NCBI GenBank assembly: GCA_009746045.1 | Contig: RPFO01000175.1 | Coordinates: 5,107,414 to 5,171,413 of the forward strand | Source of the DNA: Mesostigma viride | Taxonomy: Eukaryota; Streptophyta; Mesostigmatophyceae; Mesostigmatales; Mesostigmataceae | DNA: 64,000 nucleotides | Reading direction: 5' to 3' | Made by a program: the position numbers and the translations under genes | Notes under the pieces: generated by a model | Databases searched by the model: none | Told to the model about the DNA's origin: nothing | Seen by the model: only the letters and a program-made list of their open reading frames with translations | In this document: in pieces, positions 1 through 10,400 of the stretch | Layout of the letters: every line of letters starts with the position of its first letter | Position numbering within the stretch: the first letter of the stretch is position 1

Positions 1-572
1 AAAAGATGGTGTTCACCTGGTTTGACCCATTGTCATGGCCAGGTGAGAGGGCCGGGGTTATCCGAGATCGATGGGTTGGGTTTGCCGATCGATGTGCAGT
101 CCCGTGGACTTTTGCACGTTGCATCGTTGTTGTGAGGCCACAGAGTACGTGTTGATATTTTCCAAGACAACATTCACTTCCTGAAGAGAGATGCAAACAT
201 TGGTAGTGTCATCCACATATAGGCTACCTGTACAATACCTTTGGCACTGCCTGCAAGCGGGAAGCCCTGCAGACGAGGGTCGTGCTGGTGGAGCCAAAAC
301 AATCCTGCGTGTGCCAATAGGAACAAGATGGGGGACATACAATCTCCTTGGGGGAGGGATCTTGAGCTGTGGCCAAGTGCAGATTTGTGACCGTTTATAA
401 GGATGTACCAGGTTAGCGATTTGATCATTCCCATGATGACAGTTGGGATGCGTGGGCCAAACCCTAATAAGCCGATCAATATGTGTCGGAGGTACGCCCA
501 GCACATGCGGTCAAACGCTTTTTCAAAGTCCCAAAAGAGGATAAAGCCAGCGATGTCGTCGCGCCATGCCTT
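1..572 (-). pseudogene. LINE reverse transcriptase fragment, 3' half of a split copy
   Basis: On the minus strand this encodes the finger/palm region of a non-LTR retrotransposon RT: a DFEKAFDR block (first catalytic Asp), then SLPQGDCMSP, then after a frame change YVDDT (the catalytic DD pair) followed by a helix ending in a Q-K-S pattern typical of LINE RTs. The frame change between the QGDC block and YVDDT shows the copy is dead. The upstream half lies at 11356-11560, on the far side of the inserted Ty3 element. Joining the two at the duplicated GCCTT gives a continuous RT order. The fragment runs off the window at base 1. RT identity is clear; the clade (L1-like) is inferred. Confidence 0.85.
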
Positions 573-1143
573 TGTTACGTCGCGTAACAATTCGTTGTAG
601 TTACGGACGTAAATTAGGTCCTTGGCCTCGGTTGTTCCTAGGTTACGTGCAGTTCTAGTTTGGACATGATTGTCCCCGTAACAGTACTGTGGTATAGTGG
701 GTGCCTTTGGGCGCCGCGCCGCGTACTATATTAGTGGTCCTTATCCTTTTGTAGAATGTAGTGGACAGGCGTGCATCTGTACACCTGCTTGTGTTTCTGT
801 GTTTCTGCAGGCGAGGGCCAGGTCGGCCCGAGCCTGTTGGACCGTTGGTGACCATTTATGCACGTTCCACTCCTTGTGTGGTCACTCGGCGTGTGTTAAA
901 TGAATTAACACATATTAGCTTGGGTCACGGCAGTTTAGTTGTGTTTCCTTCCTCTTTTCCTGGAGTAAACGGGTTTGATTAAATGGCCTATGGCATATTA
1001 CAGTAGTACATATGTAAATGCATTGAGATCTGGTTCGTCTCGGTCGTCTTTCGCTAGGGGTGTATATAGAAGCAGCCTCACTAGTTTAGGTAGTATCAGG
1101 ACAGGTAGAGGTAGAGGTGGCGGCCGAGGCTTGCGGCGTAACA
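573..1143 (+). repeat. 5' LTR of the Ty3 element
   Basis: 571 bp, starts TGTTACG and ends CGTAACA (canonical TG...CA inside a 7-bp inverted repeat). A TATATA motif near 1063 is a plausible U3 promoter, which would put the transcription start about 30 bases later and leave a short R-U5. It lacks an 8-base segment (ATTTACAG) that is present near 11208 in the 3' LTR. Confidence 0.95.
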
Positions 1144-1670
1144 ATGGACTCGGAGGTAGTTTAGATAGAGAGCGAGACGACGATCCTTTGCAACATACGT
1201 CATTGAATCAACCCTTCCGCGGCTGGGAAAAAGAAGACGACACGTACTTGACAGGTAATGGGCGGGTCGCCGTCAAGCTAGGAGGATAGTGCTGCCTGAT
1301 TCAGGACACGCCCTGCCTAGACGTTAGACCTGCTCGAAGCGGAAAATCCTTTCGTATATAGCTCCTGCTCCTCGTCTTGTTTCCTTAGAAAGATGGTTTA
1401 CTGCCGTAGACAGTTGCTGGTTTTGGTTCGACGATAGAGAGACGGCTAGCGTCTCGTAGATTACCCTTTTTCTGCATCGTGCCTGCTTCGTATTTAGACG
1501 ACCCTTCGCCGGACGCAGAATTCTTGAAACCGGATACTTACGACCACCTGGCGCTGGAAACATCGTCCCTACGTGCGTCGTCAATCTGGTTCGGTTTCAG
1601 ACACCCGAGATAAGTCGCCTTCTCCTCGTTCTCCTCATTTGACTGCTCAAGACCTACCAGGTGCGTTACC
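1144..1670 (+). other. 5' leader of the Ty3 element
   Basis: Between the LTR and the first ORF. A primer-binding site should begin right after the LTR. TGGACTCGGA at 1145 begins with the TGG complementary to a tRNA CCA end, but I cannot match the rest to a tRNA. No coding signal is recognised here. Confidence 0.5.
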
Positions 1671-2061
1671 ATGAGCCAACGGCGATCTTTTACTGCTCCT
1701 TCCCATTCTTCTAGCGATAATAGTCTAGCTAAATATTACGTAGTGATTACGCCTCAATGGTCCTCCATTTTCCTTTCTTGGTCCGACGCTAGGAAGATCG
1801 TTCAGAATCGTGTATAACGTAATTAGGTATAAGAAATTTATGTCCTTTGAAGAAGCTCAGCAGTTCCTTATAGATCATAGCCAAACAGATTTAGGCCTGC
1901 ATGTACGCCCTATTCCTCATGGTCGCCCTCCAGTAGAAGCTCTAGTCTTTGCTACCCCTCCTTCTTCTCCCCCTAAACGGGCTGCATCTGCATCTGCTTC
2001 AGATACTCCTCTCACTTTGGAGTTTGGTTCCCTATCCATTACTGTTGTTAAAAAGGATTGA
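1671..2061 (+). pseudogene. Viroplasmin / RNase H1 hybrid-binding-like ORF of the Ty3 element (frameshifted)
   Basis: An ATG at 1671 opens a frame reading SLAKYYVVITPQ, then a W-S-S-I-F-L-S-W block, and stops at 1815. The next frame continues without a gap with RYKKFMSFEEAQQFL and runs to 2061. Together, with one shift near 1810, they match the pattern of the RNase H1 N-terminal hybrid-binding domain, also called the caulimovirus viroplasmin domain (PF01693): YYVV, an aromatic I-x-x-x-W, then Y-K-K-F-x-S-x-E-E-A. That domain binds RNA/DNA hybrids. The tail is Ser/Pro/Ala-rich and low complexity. It lies upstream of gag, where Ty3 elements normally have no gene. The family match is by eye; the frameshift is seen directly. 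Confidence 0.6.
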
Positions 2062-2154
2062 TTTTAATTTTGTTCCTGCTGCAGACCTTCAAGGTTTTTC
2101 CTTTTTCTTTTGTTGCTTTCTTCTTTTGATTCCTATTCCTTTACGTAATTAAAG

Positions 2155-3902
2155 ATGGATCCAGTGGGTGGAGATATGTCGCCTATACCTACCAATAATA
2201 ATAATAATACTACTACTAATAACATAACAATAACAATACTCGTGGTAACCGACGGGACTCCTTGGAAACGGTACACCATCTCACTCCTCAAGGTATTCTG
2301 CGTACCTCACCTCCTTCTCCTGTTGCTGGTGGTCGCCGTCGTCCCTCAATTACCCCACCTACCTATGAACAACGTATTTCCCAAGTCAGATTTAGTGAGG
2401 AACCTTCTTTCGTTGTGAACCAGGCCCCTGCCCCTTCTGCAACCTTGGCTCACCCCTCCAGCAGGTCCTCACACACTAACAATGCTCCTAGGCCTCCTTC
2501 CCACCCTGTGCCTTCAATGCCTGCTATTAACACGGGTCGTACCTCGGCCCCTGTCGGCCCTTCTGGGCGCCCTAGTGCAGTTCCCTTTTACCCACCTGCT
2601 TCCTGGTCCTACCCTGAGACGGCCTATGAGGCTGCCCAGGTTCCTACCCGTGTGGCTGATTTAGAAGTTAATAATGATTTCAGTACCATGCCCCTAGATG
2701 ATAGGAATTATGATCATTTTGCCTATTCCTCTCTTCGTGAGCAATATACTGTCCCCTTCTCCTATGGGCACCATCCTGAAACGGTGGCTCCCTCTAGACC
2801 CCTACCCAAGACTTTTCCTATCCCTTCCTTCTATCCCGCTTATGTAGCAGTGGAAGATAGTGGCCCTATGGGAAAAACTGATTCTTCTAATCCCCCTAAG
2901 CCTCCTGCTCTTCCCCTCTTTGCCAACCTTCCTAAGCTGGATGTCAAGTCTACCCCTCAACAGTTTTTCACCTTCATTATGTTGCTCACCCAGAACACAG
3001 AGTCCTGGCAGAACCACAATAGGTGGCGCCTCTCTGATGCTGTACTAGTTCCTCATTATCTTACTACCTGCATTACTCCTGAACTTGCTAACCTCATCCA
3101 GTGTGAGTCTCTTGCCTCTCATGCCTACCCAAACTCTGTAGCAGAATTGTTCAAGCGTTTAGAGAACCATTTAGTCCCTCCCGATGCAGATTGGCAGGAT
3201 AGATTATCCTTTGGCACCTTGCAGCAGGGTACCAAGTCCTTCAAAGAATATATGAAAGAGTTTGATGCTCAGATGGTACGAATTAGGGATTTGTCGGGTG
3301 CAGAAGTACGTGCTCGCTTCCTTCAGGGCCTCAGTAGACCCTTATTGCGTGAAGTCAAGCGCCAGTTCTCTGCCTACCGTTTTACTGACCTGCCCCTCAA
3401 GCATGTGCGCCAGCATCTTTTACGAGTAGCAGATTTCTTCTCCACACCTTCTCTTCCTACCCGTTCCCGTATTAATAATATTAGCCTTACCCCTGAGGAG
3501 GAGAACTCCTATGTAGAAGAATTAGATATCTGTGTGACTGACCTTTCAGCTCTGGATGTCTCTCATATTACCTGCTATCATTGTAAGGAAGTAGGTCATC
3601 TTAAACGTGAGTGCCCCAAGTTCCTTTCGGGTGCTCCCCCTCATCCCGACGCTCGCCCTCCTCGTACCCCTCAGCGTGCTCCTATTCGTCCCACTTCAGG
3701 ACGCATTCCTTCAGCTACCCCTAGTAGGCTGAATGCTGTGCAGACAGGATCCCCAGGGTTCCCCTATGATAATCAGGCTCCCGCACCCTCTTCAATCCCT
3801 CGTGACCCTCCAGCAGTGGCTTTTCCGCCAGGGTCTTCTTCGGGGTTCGTTCCTATGGATTTGGGGGGGAGGGGGAACAGTAGGCCTGTCAGCCGGGGGT
3901 AA
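2155..3902 (+). CDS. gag: Ty3 Gag (capsid plus zinc-knuckle nucleocapsid), frameshifted near the N-terminus
   Basis: The likely start is the ATG at 2155 (MDPVGGDMSPIP). A frame change falls in an AAT/AAC microsatellite at about 2195-2245, and the frame open from about 2223 carries the main protein of about 550 aa. The first 200 residues are Pro/Ser-rich. A retrotransposon Gag capsid region follows (ESWQNHNRWR, DRLSFGTLQQG, FLQGLSRPLL). Then comes one CCHC zinc knuckle, CYHCKEVGHLKREC, at about 3570-3615, and a Pro-rich tail. Gag packages the element RNA in cytoplasmic particles. It ends at the TAA at 3900-3902, just after a G7AG5 tract where the reading frame passes to the protease frame. Confidence 0.9.
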
Positions 3903-4416
3903 CCTGGACAGGTCCTTAGATAGTACCCCAGATAATAATTTTTGCTTGCCTGTTTTTATAACCTCTGTAGGAGCTGAATCATCCCTACCACTACGTGTGC
4001 GTCCTCTTATGTTCTTGAATGGTGGCTTAACCGTCCCTCATACTGTTGTAGACCCCTTCCTGCATGCTGATGAACTCTTGAATGTCTCTGTGTTAGTGGA
4101 TAGCGGTGCGGCTAGCTCCTTTGTGAGCGAGGCCCTAGTTAGGCGTTTAGGACTAGTCCCTACCCCTCACACAAAAACTGTCACTGTCCATTATGCTGAC
4201 GGTCGCACCAGTCATTCCCCGGGTACGGTGTCCCTTCCCCTGGTCATACAAGGACGTACGGTCAACCTGACGGCCACTATAGGCCCTATCACTACAGCTG
4301 ATGTATTACTAGGATTAGATTGGCATCAGGATAATAAAATCACTATTAATTATGATACTATGGTCATTTGGTTTCCAGATAGCTCTACTGGGTACCAGAA
4401 CGTCATTATAGATTAG
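3733..4416 (+). CDS. Ty3 aspartic protease (start of pol)
   Basis: The frame overlapping the end of gag (+1 relative to it) encodes a retropepsin. VLVDSGAASSFVSEA holds the catalytic D-S-G-A, a flap region follows, and VLLGLDW is the I/V-L-G motif before the C-terminus. It processes Gag-Pol. The functional part begins after about 3900; the 5' overlap up to the G-tract at 3863-3875 is probably where ribosomes or a sequence indel join the two frames. It ends at a TAG at 4414-4416, and the following 130 bases have stops in all frames that could link to RT, so pol is broken here. Confidence 0.85.
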   Translation: MLCRQDPQGSPMIIRLPHPLQSLVTLQQWLFRQGLLRGSFLWIWGGGGTVGLSAGGNLDRSLDSTPDNNFCLPVFITSVGAESSLPLRVRPLMFLNGGLTVPHTVVDPFLHADELLNVSVLVDSGAASSFVSEALVRRLGLVPTPHTKTVTVHYADGRTSHSPGTVSLPLVIQGRTVNLTATIGPITTADVLLGLDWHQDNKITINYDTMVIWFPDSSTGYQNVIID

Positions 4417-4542
4417 AAAATTTATCCTTGGTAGATATTACTCCTCCTACACCTGTTGATCCTCCTGTAGACCTATACCTGAAGTATTAATGTCCAATGA
4501 CGAATTACGTTCTGAACTAAAGAATATGGATACCTATTATGT

Positions 4543-6375
4543 ATGTTCCTTCAGTTAGAAGTACAAGAGATACCTATCACTAATAATAGTGTGGATATAG
4601 ATGTAAATACAGTGGATACAATAGGAGTGGGATTTACTGAAAATGAAATAGTAAGATACATGGCTGTGATAGATTCCTCAAAAGTATTTGAAGAAAAGAC
4701 TCCTTCTTATCCTCCTCCTCGTTCTGTTTTACACCGTGTAGTTATCAAGGACGGTGCAGTTCCTACGCACTCTCCGATGTATAGAATGGGCCCTACAGAA
4801 TTAAAGGAACTAAAACAGATTTTAGTATCACTATTAGAAGCAGGATTGATAGAGCCTAGTAACTCCCCCTACTCCGCTGGTGTCCTGTTAGTTCCTAAAC
4901 CAAATGGCAAGTTTCGCCTAGTTACTGATTATAGGAAGCTAAACGATATTACTGTGAAGTCTAAATACCCTCTACCTCGTATTGATGATATATTTAATAA
5001 GGTTAAAGGTTCTACCTGTTTCACAGTACTAGATTGTGCGGATGGTTTTTGGCAACTACGTATAGCTCCTGAGGATTGCCACAAAACCGCCTTTGCTACC
5101 CCTTTTGGGCATTACCAGTTTAGAGTAGCGGCTATGGGACTCTGTAACTCTCCTGCCTCTTTCCAAATGTTAATGAATGAAGTGCTTAGACCTGTTATGG
5201 GAAATTCCCACCTTCCTCAAGTGTCCTCTGATTTAAAGGATCCTTCCTTCTCCTCTGTTTCTTTATCTGAGCATGACCGTTCTTGTGCTCAAGCTTACTT
5301 AGATGATATCCTTATTTATTCTCCTGATTTTGAAACGCACCTACGTGATTTAAAGAAAGTATTAGAAATCATGGCTGAAAATTCTTTATGGGCGCGCCGT
5401 GCTAAAGTTCGCTCTGGTAGAAGTGTCCCATTCTTAGGGCACGTTCTGTCAGATGCCGGGGTCGCTACCGACCCGGATAAGACTAAGTCAATTCAGGAAT
5501 GGCCTACCCCTACCGACGTTAAAGGTGTACGTAGTTTTCTAGGAATTGCTTCTTACTATAGGCGTTTTATCCCGCGTTTCGCAACTATAGCAGCTCCTAT
5601 TAATCATCTATTAAAGAAGGATATCCCCTTTGTTTGGAGTAGTGAATGTCAGTCGGCTTTTCAGTGTCTAAAATCCCTACTCCTCTCCCCTCCTGTACTC
5701 ATCCTACCGGATACTACTAAACCCTTTGTTGTAGCCACAGATGCTAGCAAGGTAGCTATAGGGGGCGTCCTTCTCCAGGATCAGGGTCAGGGCTTACAGC
5801 CAATCGAGTATATCTCTAGGACAATGCTTCCTGCGGAGCGTAACTATCCCGTCCACCAGCAAGAACTATTAGCTGTGGTGTACTGTTGCCACGCGTGGCA
5901 GCACTTTCTTAAAGGTGCTCAATTTGATGTTTGTCTGAATGAACCCTGTGAGATTGATCCTTATAGATTAGTTATCCAGACAGATCACCGCCCTCTTACC
6001 CATCTTCTCTCACAACCCAACCTTACCCCTCGTCAAGCGCGCTGGATGGAGTTTTTAGCACAGTTCTCCCCTTTTAAACTTCAGTATGTTAAGGGTGTAG
6101 ATAACATAGTACCAGATGCACTCTCTCGTCGTGCAGATTACTCCTTTTTCGAGGACCTTGATGTTCTCAATACTACTCTAGTTCCTACTACTATGGGTGT
6201 AACCCCGTATGGTGAACTACCTGATGATGAATCCTATGCCTACCTCTTTCATACAGCTGTTCGCATGCCTGATCTCCTTTCTCACGTAGGACTCTCTCTC
6301 CCGTGTGAGGCCCTTCCTGTGGTCTCGGTGGGGGGGAGGGGAAAAATAAAATTTCTATACCGCTTAGCCATATAG
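4543..6375 (+). CDS. Ty3 reverse transcriptase - RNase H
   Basis: The RT domain starts with the LIEPSNSPY / PKPNGKFRLVTDYRKLN block, has the first catalytic Asp in TVLDCADGFWQL, the PFGHYQFRVAAMGLCNSPASFQ block, and YLDDILIYSP with the catalytic DD at about 5296. An insertion of about 25 residues precedes YLDD. The thumb/connection holds FLGIASYYRRFIPRF. RNase H follows, with VATDASKVAIGGVL, QELLAVVY and IQTDHRPL, ending in DALSRR. All key acidic residues are present. The first methionine here is only the first after the break at 4416-4542; the true protein would be continuous with protease. It ends just after a G7AG4 tract (6330-6341), where the frame passes to integrase. Confidence 0.93.
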   Translation: MFLQLEVQEIPITNNSVDIDVNTVDTIGVGFTENEIVRYMAVIDSSKVFEEKTPSYPPPRSVLHRVVIKDGAVPTHSPMYRMGPTELKELKQILVSLLEAGLIEPSNSPYSAGVLLVPKPNGKFRLVTDYRKLNDITVKSKYPLPRIDDIFNKVKGSTCFTVLDCADGFWQLRIAPEDCHKTAFATPFGHYQFRVAAMGLCNSPASFQMLMNEVLRPVMGNSHLPQVSSDLKDPSFSSVSLSEHDRSCAQAYLDDILIYSPDFETHLRDLKKVLEIMAENSLWARRAKVRSGRSVPFLGHVLSDAGVATDPDKTKSIQEWPTPTDVKGVRSFLGIASYYRRFIPRFATIAAPINHLLKKDIPFVWSSECQSAFQCLKSLLLSPPVLILPDTTKPFVVATDASKVAIGGVLLQDQGQGLQPIEYISRTMLPAERNYPVHQQELLAVVYCCHAWQHFLKGAQFDVCLNEPCEIDPYRLVIQTDHRPLTHLLSQPNLTPRQARWMEFLAQFSPFKLQYVKGVDNIVPDALSRRADYSFFEDLDVLNTTLVPTTMGVTPYGELPDDESYAYLFHTAVRMPDLLSHVGLSLPCEALPVVSVGGRGKIKFLYRLAI

Positions 6376-6485
6376 CGACTAGGTCAGGAAAGTCTTATGA
6401 ACACATAGTCCCTCTAGGACCTCCCCTTCTCTTTGGCAAGGCGGTAGGAGATCTCTTTAAACCTGTTCTGGATACCTCTGTAGCG

Positions 6486-8012
6486 ATGCCTACCTCTGAT
6501 CTCGAACGTCTTATTAGTAGATTTACGGCCACTGAGCCGGAAGCATTAGCTGCCATTGCTGCCCATCCCCAACAATTAGGCAAGCACCCTTGTAAATTTG
6601 TAGGTGGATTTTTATATGTGCAGATAGCAGATTCTCCCCCTCAATGGCGCCTGTATGTCCCTCCTATCTGTCGCTCCTCCTTGCTCTTTGAGTTGCATGA
6701 CTTAGCTGCTCACCAGGGTGGTAAACGGGTACGGGACCTAGTAGCCCGCTCTTACTACTGGCCTTCCCTTTTAAAGGATGTAGATGAGTATGTTAGAACC
6801 TGTCAATCTTGCCAGGAGATGAAACCCAACAATGTAGGACAGATAGCAGAGCCTAGGACCTTACCTGATCCCATCATGCCGTGGGACTCCATTATGATGG
6901 ATTTTGTAGGACCTTTTAGGAAGAATGATAGAGGTAACGCCCAGATCCTTGTTTTTGTAGATCGTTTTACTCGTATGTGTCATCTCGTGCCGTGTCCCTT
7001 AGAACTCACCGCACGCGATTGCGCACGCCTATACCTTAATAACGTATATAGATATCATGGTTTGAGTAGGCAGTTTATTAGTGATAAGGATAAGTTATTC
7101 ACTTCTGATTTTTGGCAGCAGTTCTTCGCTGCTATCGGTACCAAGGTCACCTTCGGTACTGCCTACCACTCCTCCTCGTCTCATTTAGTAGAACGTTTGA
7201 ATAGGGTAGTGGAAGAAGCTCTGCGTCACTATGTGAATGGCTCTGGGAGTGATTGGGAGGATTACCTATGTTTGGTAGAGTTTTCCCTTAACAATTGCCC
7301 TCAGGCTGCGCATGGTTATACGCCCTTCTTCCTAGATACTGGTAGACAACCTCTTACCCCTACCTCTCTTTTAGCTAGTCCTTTAAGGGACAAGGATGAT
7401 GTGTCCCGGGATACTGTAGAAGGTGTGCAGGCGTTATTAGATAAGATGAAGAATGCACACGACAACGCTATTGCAGGGTACCATAGGGCGCAGGCCAAAT
7501 ACCTTGCTAGGTTGCGTGCCTCATTAGATAGAAGAGCACCTGAGATAGAAATAGGAGATTTAGTCTTAGTAGAAGGCCCCCGTGTTGGCCGCTTCGCTCA
7601 TAAGTTCGAAGCTGAACTGAAAGTGAAACTTAGGCCCGCCTTCTTAGGACCTTTCCGTGTGTTGTCTAGAGTAGGTAATTTTCTGTATGAGATAGATATT
7701 CCTACCTCTTGGCAGACCCACTCTCGCACCTTTCATAGAAGCCAGCTGAAGCTCTATCATCAGAGCACGTTCGCTGGTAGAGAATTGGCCCCTGCCCCTT
7801 TAGAGCATAACCCGGATACTGGTGAGGTAGAGGATGAGGTAGAGGGTATCGTGGCCCATAGAGATATCAAAAAAGGCCGCGGTACCCAGCGCCAGTATAA
7901 GGTGAAGTGGATGTATGCTCGTAGTGAGGTAGATAAGGTCTGGTATACTGAGAGTGAGCTAGATGGGTGTAGTCGCCTGCTGCAGGAGTATAAAACCCTG
8001 CATAAGCTCTAG
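6486..8012 (+). CDS. Ty3 integrase with C-terminal chromodomain
   Basis: Inserts element cDNA into the genome. In order: an H-H-C-C zinc domain (HDLAAHQGG ... CQSCQEMKP, about 6690-6820); the DDE core with D in MMDFVGPF, D in FISDKDKLFTS and E in HLVERLNRVVEEAL; a GPF/R-type C-terminal domain (FLGPFRVLSRVGNFLYEIDIP); and a chromodomain-like tail (EVEGIVAHRDIK, YKVKWMYAR, KVWYTESEL; about 7830-8000). The chromodomain would direct integration to marked chromatin. The frame is open upstream of the ATG at 6486 back to the G-tract at 6330-6341, so in the intact pol it is fused to RT-RNase H. All catalytic residues are present. Confidence 0.93.
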   Translation: MPTSDLERLISRFTATEPEALAAIAAHPQQLGKHPCKFVGGFLYVQIADSPPQWRLYVPPICRSSLLFELHDLAAHQGGKRVRDLVARSYYWPSLLKDVDEYVRTCQSCQEMKPNNVGQIAEPRTLPDPIMPWDSIMMDFVGPFRKNDRGNAQILVFVDRFTRMCHLVPCPLELTARDCARLYLNNVYRYHGLSRQFISDKDKLFTSDFWQQFFAAIGTKVTFGTAYHSSSSHLVERLNRVVEEALRHYVNGSGSDWEDYLCLVEFSLNNCPQAAHGYTPFFLDTGRQPLTPTSLLASPLRDKDDVSRDTVEGVQALLDKMKNAHDNAIAGYHRAQAKYLARLRASLDRRAPEIEIGDLVLVEGPRVGRFAHKFEAELKVKLRPAFLGPFRVLSRVGNFLYEIDIPTSWQTHSRTFHRSQLKLYHQSTFAGRELAPAPLEHNPDTGEVEDEVEGIVAHRDIKKGRGTQRQYKVKWMYARSEVDKVWYTESELDGCSRLLQEYKTLHKL

Positions 8013-8067
8013 TTGTAGACCTTCTCCTCTCTTATGTTATGTCTGCTGTCGACGGATGGTTGGTTGT

Positions 8068-8091
8068 CCCCTCCCCTCCGCAGCCGTCATG
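8068..8091 (+). promoter_or_regulatory. Possible splice acceptor just before the extra ORF
   Basis: A pyrimidine stretch (TCCCCTCCCCTCCGCAG) ends in CAG at 8081-8083, six bases before the ATG at 8089. This is the arrangement expected if the third ORF were translated from a spliced subgenomic RNA, as env-position genes of retroviruses are. It is inference only; no donor was assigned. Confidence 0.3.
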
Positions 8092-10400
8092 TCAGAGCCT
8101 ACCCCTCCGGCTGAGAGCTCGCTGCCGTCCCCGCCCCCACCGGACCCTGAGCTGTATTTCGAGGCCCTTCCGGGCCGCTGGGTGTCGCGATCAGTTACCC
8201 GGGTGGCGTGGTGCAGCCGGCCCTTCAGGCCCAACATGCGGGCTTAGTCAGGGCGGCCCTCTTCGGGGTCACGTGGTATGGTCCTTCCCCTGATGAGCCG
8301 CACCAGCTTGTCCTGCACGGGTTCGATGATGCCGGACACTGTTTGTTGGGGTGTGGTTCCAGCTGTCCCGCCTTGGGGCAGATAGATGCGGTTCTCCGGT
8401 GTTGCCGTGTGTTCTCCTACCTCTCCACTCCTGTGGGCCGTACCTGCCTACGGGAGGTGTTCCCGTGGCTTCCAGCTGAGGGTGATGCTGAGGTAGACGA
8501 GAACCCCTGCGACCTTTTACGGGCCGTAGAGTTCATGGAGATAGCTGATCAGTCGGCGGGACTAGCGGTTAGTGGTCCTACCCCTTCGGGCGCCCCAGCC
8601 GAGGTACATTATACTCCAGATTATTCTGCCTCGAGCGCTGCGTCCGCCTCCTCGGCGTCTGTTCCTCCCTCTCCGGTCCCGTCGTCCCCTCGGTCGACCC
8701 GGGATGTCGCAGTGGAGCCTACCCCTTCGGGTTTGCCTGATCCTCTTTCGGCGACGGTCTCGGCTATGCAGGCTCAGATCCAGTCTTTGACCACGGCGTT
8801 TGGGGCCTTCCTTGCGGCCCAGGCGCAGGTCCCGGCCACGCCGGCTGGATCCGCGCCCCCTACCCCTTCTGTCGCCCCGGCGACTACGGCTTCGCCCGCG
8901 CCCCCGCCTGCGCCCGCGGTCGCTGTGGTTCCGGCGGCTCCTGCGACTCCTGCTGCCTCTGCGCCTGTTACCGCTGTACCTGCGCCTACGCGGGAGTCTC
9001 CTGCCCCTGTTAGCTCGCCCTCCGTCGCTGCTTCCGAGCCTCCTCCCGCTCAGGCGCAGACGTCGCGGGGTTTCTTTGGCGATACTAGCGGGCTTCCCAG
9101 ACTTTGGGAGGGTGGTCCTCCGCAGAGGATTCCGGTTCCTGACTGGGGCCTGGATGGTAGTCAATCTTATGCAGGACTGCCTGTCCCTACGGGCCCCATT
9201 TTCAACATGTGGCCTGAGGGTGCACCGGCAACGGAGACCGGCGCGCCTGCGTCGTTGGCGGGTCCGTCACGGCCCTCTCTGGCTTCAGGTCCGGCGCGAC
9301 CTCCTGTTTTACCAGTGCCCCCTGCGTCGGTGTCGGCTCCTGCCCCTGCGTCAGCCCCTGCTCCGGTCCCTCCTCCTTCGGCCTCGCGGTCTTTGGCCGC
9401 GGTTGTTCGGTCCACCGGTCAGGATCCTCGCGCCACCCGCGCTGCCGATTCCCTCAGGGAGTTGTCCCAGGGTGATCGGGACAGGGCTCCTTCTGTGGTG
9501 CACGCGACGCCGGAGTCGCGTGACACGCCCATTCCGGGGTATGGTATGTCCGCACTCGCCTGCCGACAGTGTGACCTGCCGCGCGCCTCTGCTGAGCTTG
9601 CCATCTCTCCCATGTCCTATGGGTTCTCCCAGGTGTGTCGGGCGCCCCGGGATCGTGGCCTACCCATTGAGACTGATCGGCCTCCGTTCGACATGGTTAT
9701 TTTAGCTGATCCGGTGTTCGAGGGTGAGATCCTGGTCCGGCGCGTCCTGTATCGCTGGGCGAGGCGCCACAACGACTTGGACACCTACGGTGGGTTTCAG
9801 TGGGCTTACCCTCCCCCTCTGGGCATTATGGCTTCGGATGCCCTTACAGTAGAGTTTCCTGCGGTGCCGGGTGCGGCGTACACTACGGTCCTCCAGCCCA
9901 TCCTTGAGTGGGATGCCCGCCGCCCGGCGCCTATCCCGGGCCAGGGTCTAGACTCCCGCGGTCACCCTCCTCCTCGTGCCAGCGACTACCTAGAGACATT
10001 CGGGTCGCGACAGTGTGTTCGTCGGTGGCGCTCCCGCGAGGTTCGGCACATCCGGTTGTGGCCGTCCAACGTGGAGCCCCTGGTGGACCTGTTCTTCCCG
10101 ACGGGTATGCGCCCTCGGATTCGGTATCATCGCCTCCTCCTGCGGGCCCTTTGCCTGATCGCGGTAGAGCCTTTCCTTCGCCTCTTTGCCTGTGGCTTTC
10201 TGGACTGGGCCCGTGGCCAGGTCGTCCTCACGCAGCATAGGTATTACTGGGCCTTCCTGGGCCTCTTTCCTGACGGCGTGTGGGCCGATGTTTTCCTCAC
10301 TGTAGATAGGCATGACAATGTTGAGGATGTGGCTCACTACCAGGCCTACCTGGAGGTCCTGCTGGCCTCTCGTGGCACTTACCAGACGGATGGCCACTAG
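8089..10400 (+). CDS. Unidentified ORF between integrase and 3' LTR (env position), frameshifted
   Basis: An ATG at 8089 opens MSEPTPPAESS...; that frame stops at 8247, while the frame from about 8208 continues to 10400 (about 730 aa), so one shift near 8210 joins them. Three zones: an N-terminal part of about 130 residues with several Cys (GHCLLGCGSSCPALG, CLREVFPWLP); about 290 residues of Ala/Pro/Ser low complexity; and a C-terminal part of about 270 residues that looks folded (PPFDMVILADPVFEGEILVR, YRWARRHNDLDTYGGFQWAY, VRRWRSREVRHIRLWPSN). I do not recognise the family. I see no signal peptide, furin site or clear membrane anchor, so it does not look like an envelope protein. It is visibly more GC-rich than gag-pol, which suggests a different origin. 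Confidence 0.6.

Noticed and set aside
975-1289. 104-codon frame across the 5' LTR end
   Set aside because: Starts inside the LTR and has no domain; likely chance.
8562-9164. 200-codon Arg-rich minus-strand frame
   Set aside because: Antisense shadow of the GC-rich Ala/Pro linker of the unidentified Ty3 ORF.
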